A stretch of 64,000 nucleotides of DNA from Datura wrightii (lineage: Eukaryota > Streptophyta > Magnoliopsida > Solanales > Solanaceae). The DNA lies in NCBI GenBank assembly GCA_035772735.1, contig JASDFA010000007.1, forward strand, positions 88,497,501-88,561,500. Direction: 5' to 3'. The translations under genes were made by a program, and so were the position numbers. The notes below the pieces were generated by a model that worked only from the letters and a program-made list of their open reading frames with translations, was not told the DNA's origin and ran no database searches. This document shows, piece after piece, positions 44,301 through 56,300 of this stretch. Numbering within the stretch: position 1 is the stretch's first letter; each line of letters begins with the position of its first letter.

Positions 44301-47300
44301 CAATGTTGTACGAGGCGGAGTGTTGGCCTATAAAGAACTCTCATGTACAGAAGATAAAGGTTGCAGAAATGAGGATGTTAAGGTGGATATGCGGGCACAG
44401 TAGGAGTGATAGGATTAGAAATGCCGATATCTGGGCTGAGGTGGGAGTGGCTGGGGTGGAGGACAAGATGCGTGAGGCAAGACTGAGATGGTTCGGGAAT
44501 GTGAAGAGGAGGTGTCCGAGTGCCTCAGTGCGGAGGTTCGAGCGATTGTCGATGGATGATTTTAGGAGAGGTAGGGGTAGACCGAAAAAGCAATGGAGTG
44601 AGATGATTAGAAAGGATATGGCTCAATTGCGGCTTACCGAGGACTTTTCCTTAGATAGGAAGGTATGAGGTACTCGGATTAGGGTAGTGGTGTAGTAGGG
44701 AGCTGTGTGTTACACGACTTTCTCATTCTCAGGGGTAGGCCTAATTTTGCTCTTATAGTTCTTGTCTTTCATTGTCTGTTCCTACCTGTTTATTGTTTAT
44801 CGTTTAATGTATAACTGTTGTGTATTTTGGTGCGAGCATTAGTTGTTGTTGATATTGTATGTGGTCTCCTGTGCTGTTATTACATTGCCGAGTCCGTTCC
44901 TCTTAAAGCCGAGGGTCCACCAGAAACAACCTCTCTACCTCTGAGGTAGTGGTAAGGTTTGCGTACATTCTACCCTCCCCAGACCCCACTTGGTGGGATT
45001 ACACTGGGCTGCTGTTGTATATCTTTTTCACACTATATTTAAATTTTTTACAAAAAGTAGATTAAAATTATGTCTTATTTACATTTAAAAATTTCATTGA
45101 GTTAGACAAAGCAAAAAATATTTCGATCTATCATTGAACTGATTTTGAATACACATAAATTCATATTGCAAGTGTTGCTTACTTGATGAAAATTAAAACG
45201 TACCACATTATACTTTATAACATGATAAAATATGAAAAATTATATAGCTTTAATTCAAATGATCTTATATACGATAAAATTAAGAGAAAAATTTAGTACA
45301 ATAAACAAAGAGAGCTTTCAAAGGGATTTGCATGCATAGCGAGACAATGTACTATCTCAAACAAAGAGAACCCCAAAAATACTAAGAAAGATTAACACGA
45401 TATAAGTTGTAGTAATATACTGAGGTAGCTAAAATTATATTTTATATAACTCGTTTTAAATGACATCAATTGGTGATAAAATAATAAAAATTTGCATATA
45501 ATTTCATAAATTATATGTATTTTAATTCTTTTCAAAAAAAAAGTTACAGTCTTCTTTAACTAAGAGAATAAGTAAATAAAATAGTTCACGGTAAGGAGAT
45601 AAGAATTGTTTTTTGTTTTATAAATATGTCATATTCTAATTTTTATAATGAAATAACATAAATTACAAGAGATAAATTTTAAGACAATTTATTAATAGTT
45701 AAAATTATTCATGGATCACCAAAGAATATGGTGCAGTATAAGAGACTGCTCTTCTAAAGGTCTCGATTTCGAGTTGGATATAGAAAAATTCGTGGTAGAG
45801 ATTGCTTTCCCCAGATGGGCCCTATACAACGGGTATTTGCATTAGTCAGGCTCTAATGCAAATACTATATATTGAATAAACAATCAAATAAGAAATTACT
45901 CATGAATGAAGTGAATATATGTCATATATAGTATTAGTGTAAAAAAGTTACATTATTAAATTTATTTATCTTATTACAATATATAGTTTAATTTATTTAA
46001 AATTATAAATTCCTTTTTATGAAAAGTTATCTAGAAATATCTTTGGACCTGATAGTAAAAAATTTGTTACTTTATAGTGTATATTAAATTAACTTATTAT
46101 ATCATTTAAAAATACAAAATATAATATTCTAATACAATATGAACAAAAATCATTGCTTAAATCAATTTCCGAGTTTTAATAAATCATACTTTTAAAATTA
46201 TCTTTAAACATATGAAATTTAAAATAGTATGGATAAATGAATATCTTTTAATTTTTTAAAAAAGTTATTTTATTATTATATTTATTTCGTGCAATAATTA
46301 ACTATGCAATTAAAAATTAATTAATTATATATTCTTGTAGACAGTTAAAATTTCACCCCATAAAAAGTTGTGGTGGGAAATGTGGGGTCCACATGAGATG
46401 TCCCATCATTAGGGACACATGTAGTATTTTAAAAAAATGCTTGGTTATTTTATTATTAGGAATTTATTATCAAATTTGAGATAATGAGAAATTAAAAAAT
46501 AGTGAATAATCTATAGATAAAATTGACTATAATACCCTTGGTCGTCCTCCTCTTTCATATTTCTATATAATAGAACAAAAACATGTATTTATAGCATTGC
46601 ACTCTTTGAGTAATATACACATTATTATCCATAACTTGTCTCAATTAAAGTGCTTATGTTAGAAATGGTTGTATGTTGTTTGTGTTCAACTTCCTGGTCA
46701 TGAGAATGAGCTTTTTTCTCTTTTTTTTTCATCAAATAAGACTTTGATATAGGTTACACTTGCTGCTTTCTGCTTCAAAGTGTGCATGGAACTTTGTACA
46801 CTATTGATTCACACTTCTTCACATGAAATACTTTTATATTCTTATTGGTTATTCTAATCCCGATTCCTAGGACTAATAATAGGTGGGCAGGTGGATTTTA
46901 GATTGTGTTTCCTTCCTCTGTTTGTTTGATGGTAATTAAAGTATTTTTCGTTCTGTATTGGACCTTGAATTTCGAAGGATAATCCTCTTCGTTTTTTTCT
47001 TTTCTTTTTTCTTTTTGGAGTGATATGCTTGGTTCATTTATTCATTATGTTAAAGCATCTTATCCATATCAATCTCGATATTTTCTGTATCCTTTTGCTG
47101 TTGTCCTTTTTATACTTGTGTACAAGTCAATTTTGAAAACCTATTTTTGTAGGTTGATGTGACTTTGCAAGATGGCCGTGTATTTGAGGGTACAGTGCTC
47201 AATGCAGATTTGCATTCTGATATTGCAATTGTAAAGATAAAATCTGGAACTCCACTTCCAGCTGCAAAACTTGGCACTTCAAACAAGCTTCGCCCTGGGG

Positions 47301-50300
47301 ATTGGGTGGTGGCTATGGGTTGCCCCCTCTCCCTTCAAAATACAATTACAGCAGGCATTGTGAGGTAACATCAACAGAATGCAACATGGAGTTTCTTCTA
47401 TTTCATTTAGTATTGGTACGAAACTATTTGGTCCATAATTCTATCATATATCTAACTTTTTATGGGCGCATGAATAAAATAACTGGATAAACATCTACTG
47501 CTGTCAGAGCTGATTATATCTACTTTGAGTTGATGTTGCATAAAGGAAAAATCCTTATTGATCTTTCCAGTCATTTTCTCTTTCCTTGTTCCACGTAGCT
47601 GCGTCGATCGTAAAAGTAGTGATCTTGGACTTGGAGGCATGCGGCGAGAGTATCTACAGACTGATTGTGCTATTAATGCTGTAAGTTACTCATAGTTCAT
47701 GTACTTATTTTCTTATTTATAATGTTCCTTGCTTTTTAGATTTCTTTGTTGGGCATTCTTGAAATTTGTGGGAAACCATATCTTAATTTTTCCATGAGTA
47801 GCACATCAAACTTTGTTTGAGCTTTCAAGCCATTATTATGACAGAGTAATTAAATAGTGTAGGTAACAAATAAGGTTCTAAACTCTACCTGGTGACATTG
47901 TCACGCCCCAAATTCTTGGTAGGACGGATCGGCACCCAGTGTCTTAACTTAGATTGAGCAGACCAACCTTACATGCATTCCTGATTAAGACTAATACGTA
48001 GTTGCAGAAGAGAAGACATTTCATAGAACATTTAATATTTCAATAAGCGTGAAATCATAATCCAAAATAGTGGTATTCATAAAAGCCATATGAGGCTACA
48101 TTTGAAACGACAAAAATGAAACATGATGTAATAACCATATGTTTGTGGAGCCTCTATGACCATCATGAATAAATGAAGTAGTACCAGGACAAGGCTCCGG
48201 TCAGACCCAAAGGATATGTGAGTTTGTATTGTAGACAAAAGAGTGCCCCAGATACAAGTAAGGCTCACCAAAAGAGGAGGAATGCATAGTGTGCCTAGCA
48301 AGGATCTAAGCCACCTTGCCTATCGGTACCTGCATCCACAATAAAGATGCAATGCCCCTAACAAAAAAGATGTGAGTACCTATAGAATAGTACCTGAATG
48401 AAGAAAATATCCGAAGATGGAAGGTAAGAAAAACAATATATATAAATAATTAGAATCAACATGAGTCAAAATAGGTTTTATTTCAACATAAACATAGTTT
48501 TTCCTTTTCTTGTAGTTCATTTTGTTACCGACCTTATCATTAAATCACTATATGTACAATATGGAGTCTGATCTTAGGCCGATCGGCTAAGCCATCTCAC
48601 AATAATGTCATGTGGATCAACACAACATTTTGCTAGCAATTCAATTTTTTTTTGAAACTGGAAATGCCGTATTCCTCAGCATTAGGATATGCTGGCAACC
48701 ATCAAAAAAACAAACAGAGAGAAATATGAAGAAAATACTTATAGTGAACCTAAGAAATCTACAAGTTCTAATTCCTCTATATCTTTCTCTTTGCACCAAA
48801 AATAAAAAGATACAAGACGATTCCATTTGACTAAGTGGATGGAATTGGACCTATCTTCAAAGCTTCTGATGTTTCTTTCCTTCCTCATTGTCCACCAGAT
48901 ACAATGTGGAATTATTCCCCACCATACCTCCTCTTCTAATCCAACAACTTAGCAGATCTGCAGTATGCTCAAGCATGGTCCATGTTGTGTTTGTGAGAGA
49001 AAAAAATAAAGACCATAGTTGTGCAGTGAAATTGCAGTGTAAAGCAAGGTGGTTGTTCTTTTCTTCCTTTTCCCCCACATAACTAGCATCTGGAAACAAT
49101 GATCTGCCCCCTTTCTCTTTAGTACTTCTTGTGTCAAACAGGCCCTTCTGACTACCAATCATGTGAAGCATTTTATCTTAGTTGGTGCTATGTTTTTCCA
49201 AACATTTTCCACAAATTTTGATGGTTTCTATTTTGTTGTGTCTCACTCAGCCTGTAGTTTCTGTTTACAGAGAATAACCCATCCTTGCTATGCTTCCAAC
49301 TTAAAGTATCTGGATCTGTGGTGATGCCTTTGAATTCCTCTAACACATACAGCAAATTGGCCACCCTCTCCACTTCCAGTCATTCAACAGTCTTCTAAAT
49401 GAAAGATTCCATCCCTGTTCTGACCAACATTCATTGACCGAAGCCTCTGGATTGGTGCATATATTAAACAAGTCAAGAAATGATTCCTTTAGAGAAATCT
49501 GATTGTTCCAAACATCTCCCCAGAATGTTGTTATTCTCCCATCACCCACTTTTATAACTAAATTCCTTTCCAGTTTTGGCGACAGGTTTTTGATTGTTCT
49601 CTAGATCCTACCCCATATGGATTGGAGCTAATATTGATGCACCATGGATTTAACTCACGATATTTGCATAGAGATTGATACTCTTCATTGTACCTCCACA
49701 ACCATTTCATCAAGAGATTATCATTTTGTTTTCTTAAATTTCTGATACCTAAGCCTCCAATGTGCTTGCTGATCATTGTTGTCTCCCAGTTTGCCAGATT
49801 CTATCCCTTGATTTCCTTACTACCATGCCAAAGAAAGTCCCTCCTAAGCTTGTCCAGTTTTTGCAGCACTTTAGAAGGTAGTGGAAACAAAGACATTACA
49901 TAGGTAGGGAGAGAGTCTAGAACTGAGTTGGTGAGAGTAAGTCTGCCTCCTAGTTATAAATAGTTGGCCTTCCACCTTGCTAATTTCTTCTCCGTCTTCT
50001 CCATTATTCCATCCCAAATCACTTCTTCCTTATGTTTGCTTCCCAATGGCACACCTAAATAAACTGTAGGTAGGGTATCCACTTTACAACCTAGTATCTC
50101 TGCCAAATGCTGTACATTCCCCACCTCCTTGATGGGATAGAGATTACTTTTCCCCCAATTCACTTTCAAACTAGATGTAGCTTCAAAAAGCAGTAGTATT
50201 AGTCTGATGTAGCTTATCTGTTCCTTTGAGGGCTCGCAAAAATTTACTGGGGTCATCTGTATAAAGCAGATGACTGATTTCCTTAACTTGTCCATTGATG

Positions 50301-53300
50301 CTTCCTACTTGGAAGCCTTTGATCCACTTGTTGTGTGTTGCTATCCTCATCATACTGTCAAAACCTTCCATTGCCAAGAAAAGAGAAAAGGGGAGAGAAG
50401 GTCTCCTTGTCTGATAACCCTTTCTGAAGGAAAGAAGCCGACTGGTTCCCCATTCACAAGTATTGAAAATCTGACTGAACTTGTGCAAAATTCAATCCAT
50501 CCTAGCCATCTTTTCCCAAAGCCCAGTTGTCTAAGAGTGTTCATCAAAAACTTCCAATTAACATGATCATCTGCCTTTTCAATGTCTAGTTTGCACATCA
50601 CACCAGGTTCATCCCCTTCTAATCTGGAGTCTACACATTCACTTGCTATTAGTGCAACATCCATAATTTGTCTTCCTTTAATGAATGTCATCTAGTGTTT
50701 GCTGACCAGCCTGTCCACCACGCTTTTCATTCTTTCTGCCATTAGCTTTGCTATTATATTGCCAGTGATGAGGCTAATGGGCCTGAAATCCTTCAAATCT
50801 TCAGCCCCTACTTTCTTTGGAATGAGAGCTACATATGTTGCATTAAAACTCCTCTCAGTCCTCTGGTAAGCATGGAATTCATGGACAGTTCTCTTGATAT
50901 CTTCCTTCAGCATCTCCCAGAAGAGTGATATAAATTCATTGGGAAGCCATCAGGCCTAGGGGCCTTCTCCATAGCAAACATTCCGATGCTGTCCAGAATC
51001 TCTTTTTCGTGAAATTGTCTCTATAACCATTCTTTCTCTTCTTTAGTAATACAGGAGAAATTATATCGCTGTAATTCTGGCCTCCAATCCTCTATTCCTT
51101 GTACATGTTTTGATAGAAACTCTGAATGGCTTCCTTGATATCTACAGGCTCAGTTATGTCATTGCCTCCCACTGTCAAGCTTTCTATGGAGTTATATCTC
51201 TTATGCATTGTGGCCATCCTGTGAAAGTATCTAGTGTTCTTATCCCCATGCTTCAATCATTGTATTCTGGATCTTTGTTTCCAGCCTATCTCCTCTTTCT
51301 TAGCCAACTTCTCAAAAGCCAAGGTTTGTAGAATCTCATCATCAGAGAGAATTCTCTACTCCTGAATGTTTTCCCAGTTGGAGAGTTGATTGGGAATATC
51401 CTCCTTTTATTGTTTCTAGTTCCCCCTATTGGTTTTGCTCCACTCTTTCAATTTTCCTTTTAGTAATTTCAACTTTTCCGCTAAGATGAATCCTGATCTT
51501 CCCCTCACTGTGAAAGACTACCACCATTGTTTCACCTTTTCCTTAAATCCATCAACCTCCATCCACTATTTTTCAAGCTTAAAGTAAGATTTTCTGAAAT
51601 TCATACTCCCATATGTCAGCATAATTGGATTATGGTCAGAGACCAGCTTGGGAAGAGTTGCTTGTTTGATGTTGACAAAAAGCTCCTCCCATTGTGGTGA
51701 AAATAGGAATCTGTCGATCCTTGACGCTGTACTGTGATTATCTCCTCTTCTCCATGTGAAAGATCCCCTAAATAAAGGGGGGGGGTCTATAAGCTCCAAT
51801 TCCTCTAGGCATTTTGAGAATTCTGTCATGGCTTCATTAATTCTCCGACAATTTGTCCTTTCAGAGGGGTATCTTATGACATTGAAATCCCTACACACTA
51901 CCCAAGGCTCTTCGCAAAGACTTCTCATAGCTCCAGTTCCTCCCATAGTTCCTCTCTTTCCTTCCCTTAACATTTTGCATACACTGCAACCAGTCCCTAT
52001 GCTATATCTTGGTCCTGTCCTATCAATTTACAGGTGATGCATTGGTCTCCACTTTCAACTAGCTCTCCTGCCATCTTCTCCTATCCCACATAACTAGAAT
52101 TCCTTCGCTGCTACCTACTGCCTCTAAATGTGTTTCCCCCACCCACTTGTTGCTCTAGATACTTTATAATATGTTTCAAACGTCTCCATCTACTTTAGTT
52201 TCCACTAGAACATAAACATCAACCTCCCATTGATTTATCAACTTCCGGATCCATCCCCTTTTTCTATCATCATTCAATCCCCTTATATTCCATGTCATTG
52301 TTTTCACCATCATCTTTCCACAATAGTTAAGCTTCTCCCTTCGATCCTTGGCTCTCCATCCTTAAAATTTCATGTCAAAACTTAGATTCTTTGATTCCTT
52401 AGGGATTGTGTTGTTGCTGTTGTTGCTTGAGCTGACCCGTGTTTTCGATACTTCATTTAACTGTTTTTGCTCCAATGTCATGAGTAAAGAGTAGAACTCT
52501 TTTTCATACCCTTTGATGGAAACACCAAATATTTGAGTTAGTTAGATAGCATTGAGTTGGACCTTTATCATGACCTGTGTTATAATGCTTTCCTCTGAGA
52601 TGCTATCCTCAATGGAAAGTAGGTTCTTCATAGACCACTAGTTGCTCCCTTATGGTTTCTGAATCTGTATCTTTCCCTTGTGATCCTTCTCCCTTTTGTT
52701 CTTCCAATTCTTCTAACAAAGAATAAAGCTCGTGCCTCGGTCCTTAGTTATGGAAATTCTCATCCCAAATTCCTTGATTGGTCAGGGATGATCCTGTCAT
52801 TCGCATGCAGAATTCCATTTCTTCATTGATGGTGGAATGATCGAGCTTTTTTGTCGGGGTTCTCCAATCTAAGTGTAAATAGTTTGTGAAGGGTTCTGTG
52901 CATTGAAGTGGGCCTTTTTGTAAATGGGCCTATTTGTTCTGCAGAAGCTTCTGGTGGTTGGATCTTTTTAAAAGGGTCCTCTTGTCCCAGATGGGCCTCT
53001 TTTAAATTTGGCCCAAATAGAGTATCTGACTTCTCAGTAATAACCACCACTGTGACCCCACTGGATTTAGCCGTATGACCCCTATTTTCAATTACTTATT
53101 TTCTCTTTCCTCGATATCCGAATATCTTTCCCCTATTGTACCCTTTCATTTTTTGTGATTATCCTTCATAGGATCGTAGGTGTCGACTGCAACCTTTTTG
53201 CTGGCACCTTGAATCGAGCTCCCCCCATCTATCGCCGACTTGAAAGTCCTTGGTGTTTCGCGCCAGATCGGCAGAGTGAAGACCAAATCTCCATCTGTAA

Positions 53301-56300
53301 TCTCTATGCTTGACCGAATCTTCTCCCTTGGACCTCGGCAGAGTGAAGACCAAATCTCCATCTGTAGTCTCTATGCTTGACGGAATCTTCTCCCTTGGAC
53401 CTCGGACTTTAATCCTTGCCCATCTCAAGTGATTCTTAAGCTCTGTTTCTTCCTCATTTTCTAACCATCAACCACATTTGTCTCCTATCATTACCATCAT
53501 CTTCCTGTTCCACAGTTGGAGGGGTAACCCTAGCGCCCTAATCTAGAACTAGTTGAACCTGGTTTGCTTGGGAAAGGCTCCCTTCTTCGGCGATCACCAG
53601 TCGAGCTTCAAAGATATCCCCTGCCTGCTCTAGTTAACCATTAATACGTGCTCTGCGGCTCTCCTTGTCGGAAGTTCGAAAAGACATTGGAATCCATTCA
53701 TATCATACACTTGAATATTTTAGGCTCCTTTCCATGTTTGTTGAGCCCATCTCCTTACCTCATTGCTGTTTGGGGCCTCCTCTCCCCCGTAGAATCTTCC
53801 CACTAGACATCTCTGCAGTAGCTTATAGTTTTCGTAACGTCACCAGCATCTGATTCTGCTTTTGCTACTTCAATCTCCTTTGATTCCATTTGTAATTATG
53901 AAGAGCTACTTTGTAGTTTCCTTTCCCCTTAAAGGCTTTGCCACTTATCTCCCTTGCTGTAATAGTTGCATCTTGAGTAGCTATCTTCTTATCAATGAAG
54001 GTCTCTATTTTTGTAACTAGATTCCCCCATCACTCATTAAATGAGTTCTCAGGAAGAATAATAACTGATTTGTTTTGTCCCTTGACTGTGATGATCGAGA
54101 TGAAGCGACCATATGTAGTGAACTTTTGTGAGCAATAAATGGAGGTAGACAAATCATGATATCTCTAAGATTTAAAGTTCTTCCGTTTGTTATCTGTAGC
54201 TTCCTTTAGCCTCCTGCATAACCAGAATAACACCCCTTTGCTTAGAACCATCCTTCTAATCGAGAACCTAGTGTTCTCCACCCAGTCAAACCATCTTTCA
54301 CCTGAGGATTTTGATTCGATTATGTTGTAGGACTGCCCCGCACCCACCCCCACCCCCCAAATCTGAAATACAGCCTATTTTCCATGGTAACAATCTCGAT
54401 TGAAGGCGAAGCTCCGATGACGATGAGACCATCGAAATTGGAAACTAGAAGTCCAGAAGGGACTCCTAGAAGTTTGTCTTGGGAAAGGTGCCTGGGAGCT
54501 GAATATTCTTTTTGCCAGCAATTCATTAAATCCCAACAAAGGGAATCATAAGGAATCACTCCAACCAATTGAACAATCTTTGTCCTGTGTTGGCACACGT
54601 AGTTCTGGGCATTTGGCACTAGGATAAACTCCAACCAATTGAACAATCTTTGTCCTGTGTTGGCACACGTAGTTCTGGGCATTTGGCACTAGGATAAAAC
54701 ATTCTCTCGATTAACTTAATAATACTCCCATACATTTATTATGTTTGGCACCTTTGGCCCCTTCCCTAAAAGCATAACATTCGGCTCATTAACCCATAAT
54801 AATCTTTATGTTCAAATTCGTTTAACATCATCATTCAAAAATCATAAGTTTCATGTGGAAGCAATTTGGGGAACTAGGTATCGTAGTTTAATAACAATTG
54901 AAACACAACAACATCATAAGATATCACATTTGGAAAGATATGACATTTTTGAAAATAGACATTTGATGCGAAGGTTTGACTCGACATACCTCTAGATAGT
55001 CTAGCTAATGTAGCTCTTCAACTCCCAATCAACAAGCACAGGTAAAACCTAAATGATTTAACGAGTACGAGAACATGAATTCCCTAATCCCATAAATTTC
55101 AAATTGTATTCCCCCAATTTCAATCCCAAACTCTAACTCATGGGGTTCAACCAAGAACAAGCATTGCCCTTCTACAAACCGTGATTCTCAACTCAATGTA
55201 TACTCAAATTAACTACGTTAACTCACATTTGAAAGGCGGGGAAAACATTTTCCCTTTGGACTTGGAGCCCTAGGTTGGGTGGTAGCAATTTCTTGAATAT
55301 TGGATGATTTCCTACAAATTTGAATTAGTCAGTGTTAGAATCAACGGGAATTAGGTATGGGATAATCAAAAGCTCACTGAGAGACTTACCTTGGTGCTGG
55401 GTTGTGAGAGAAACTCCTCCATTCTAAAATTGAATGCCTGAGCCAAAATATGGATTCTAGTTTCTCTCTCTTCGAAATGCACTATTTATAGATGGCCTAA
55501 TATGCGTCTTATTCAACAGACTACTGGTTCTGTGGGCCCCAAAAAGGATCCAGGTTGTTGCAGAAGTTTACAGAAGTTGGCTCTGTAGGAGGGCATCCTG
55601 CGAACATTTATGCAGATGTAGAATAGTTCTGCAAACTGTAGCATGTATCCAAGTTGCCTCAAATTCTTCTTGACATTTCCAAGTTGAGGGGGATAGTCTG
55701 CGGCCTATTCTGCAAATTGTAGACCTGCTTTTGCCGATCGCTGGTCAGGTTTGTGAACCACTTAAGTTTGTCCTATTTTCCTTGGCCATTGTTCAGCTTT
55801 CCGTTCTTAAGTCCAAAATATGTCGACACCCTTCCTTGGCCTTTCCACCATTCATCTTGTGAGGAGATTGGTGGAGAAATATAGGAAAAGAAGAGGGACT
55901 TACATATGGTATTCATTGACCTAGAAAAGGCATACGACAAAGCTCCAGTGACTTACATCAGGTCGGTGAAAGATATGTATGATGGAGCCAAGACTCGGGT
56001 AGGAATAGTGGGAGGAGATTCAAAGCGCTTCCCAGTCATAATGGGTTGCACCAGGGATTAACGTTTAGCCCATGTCTATTTGCCTCGGTGATGGATGATT
56101 GACGAGGCATATTCATGGTAAGATGCCATAGTGTATGTTATTTGTAGATGACATTGTTTTAATTGAGGAGACTCACGACAAAGTTAATGCTAGGTTGGAG
56201 GTATGGAGATAAACTCTAGAGTCTAAATAGTACTGGTTGACTAGGACCAAAATAGAGTATTTGAAGTATAGATTTAGCGATGCGATGCATGAGGCAGACG

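Larger units (their letters stand above)
38597..46647 (+). mobile_element. Decayed Ty1/copia element in intron 4, with nested insertions
   Basis: Copia order is visible: 5' LTR (38597-38757), primer site, leader, protease (INTGATNYMTSN at 39717), decayed integrase and RT (about 40070-42350, many stops), RNase H (ADADWAGSRIDKRS to QLADLFTKALN, to 42778), polypurine tract and 3' LTR from 42837. Almost no gag remains. The 3' LTR is interrupted at about 42938 and resumes near 46578. Copia RNase H and the DTGA-like protease are clear; most other parts are broken. Confidence 0.75.
48641..54700 (-). mobile_element. L1-type LINE, nearly full length, in intron 6
   Basis: Minus strand, with a poly(A) tail at the left end (poly(T), about 48647-48655). 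From right to left: an ORF1-like region (54353-54165, RFSIRRMVLSKGVLFWLCRRL), the end of the endonuclease (51973-51566: WVVCRDFNVIRYPSER, GSFTWRRGDN, SDHNPIML), RT (50913-49954: DLKDFRPISLI, CKLDIEKADDHVNW, VIRQGDLLSPFLF, catalytic LLYTDD near 50253, VYLGVPLG), and the C-terminal zinc-binding region (49776-48857: IGGLGIRNL, ITTFWGDVW). Many stops and shifts. It contains two tandem duplications (53268-53401 and 54558-54697). 5' limit approximate. Confidence 0.8.

Noticed and set aside
44048..44344. Minus-strand 98-codon ORF
   Set aside because: Antisense to the RTE reverse transcriptase frame.
45729..45774. A tRNA gene (box A and box B present)
   Set aside because: No cloverleaf can be folded; the boxes belong to a SINE.
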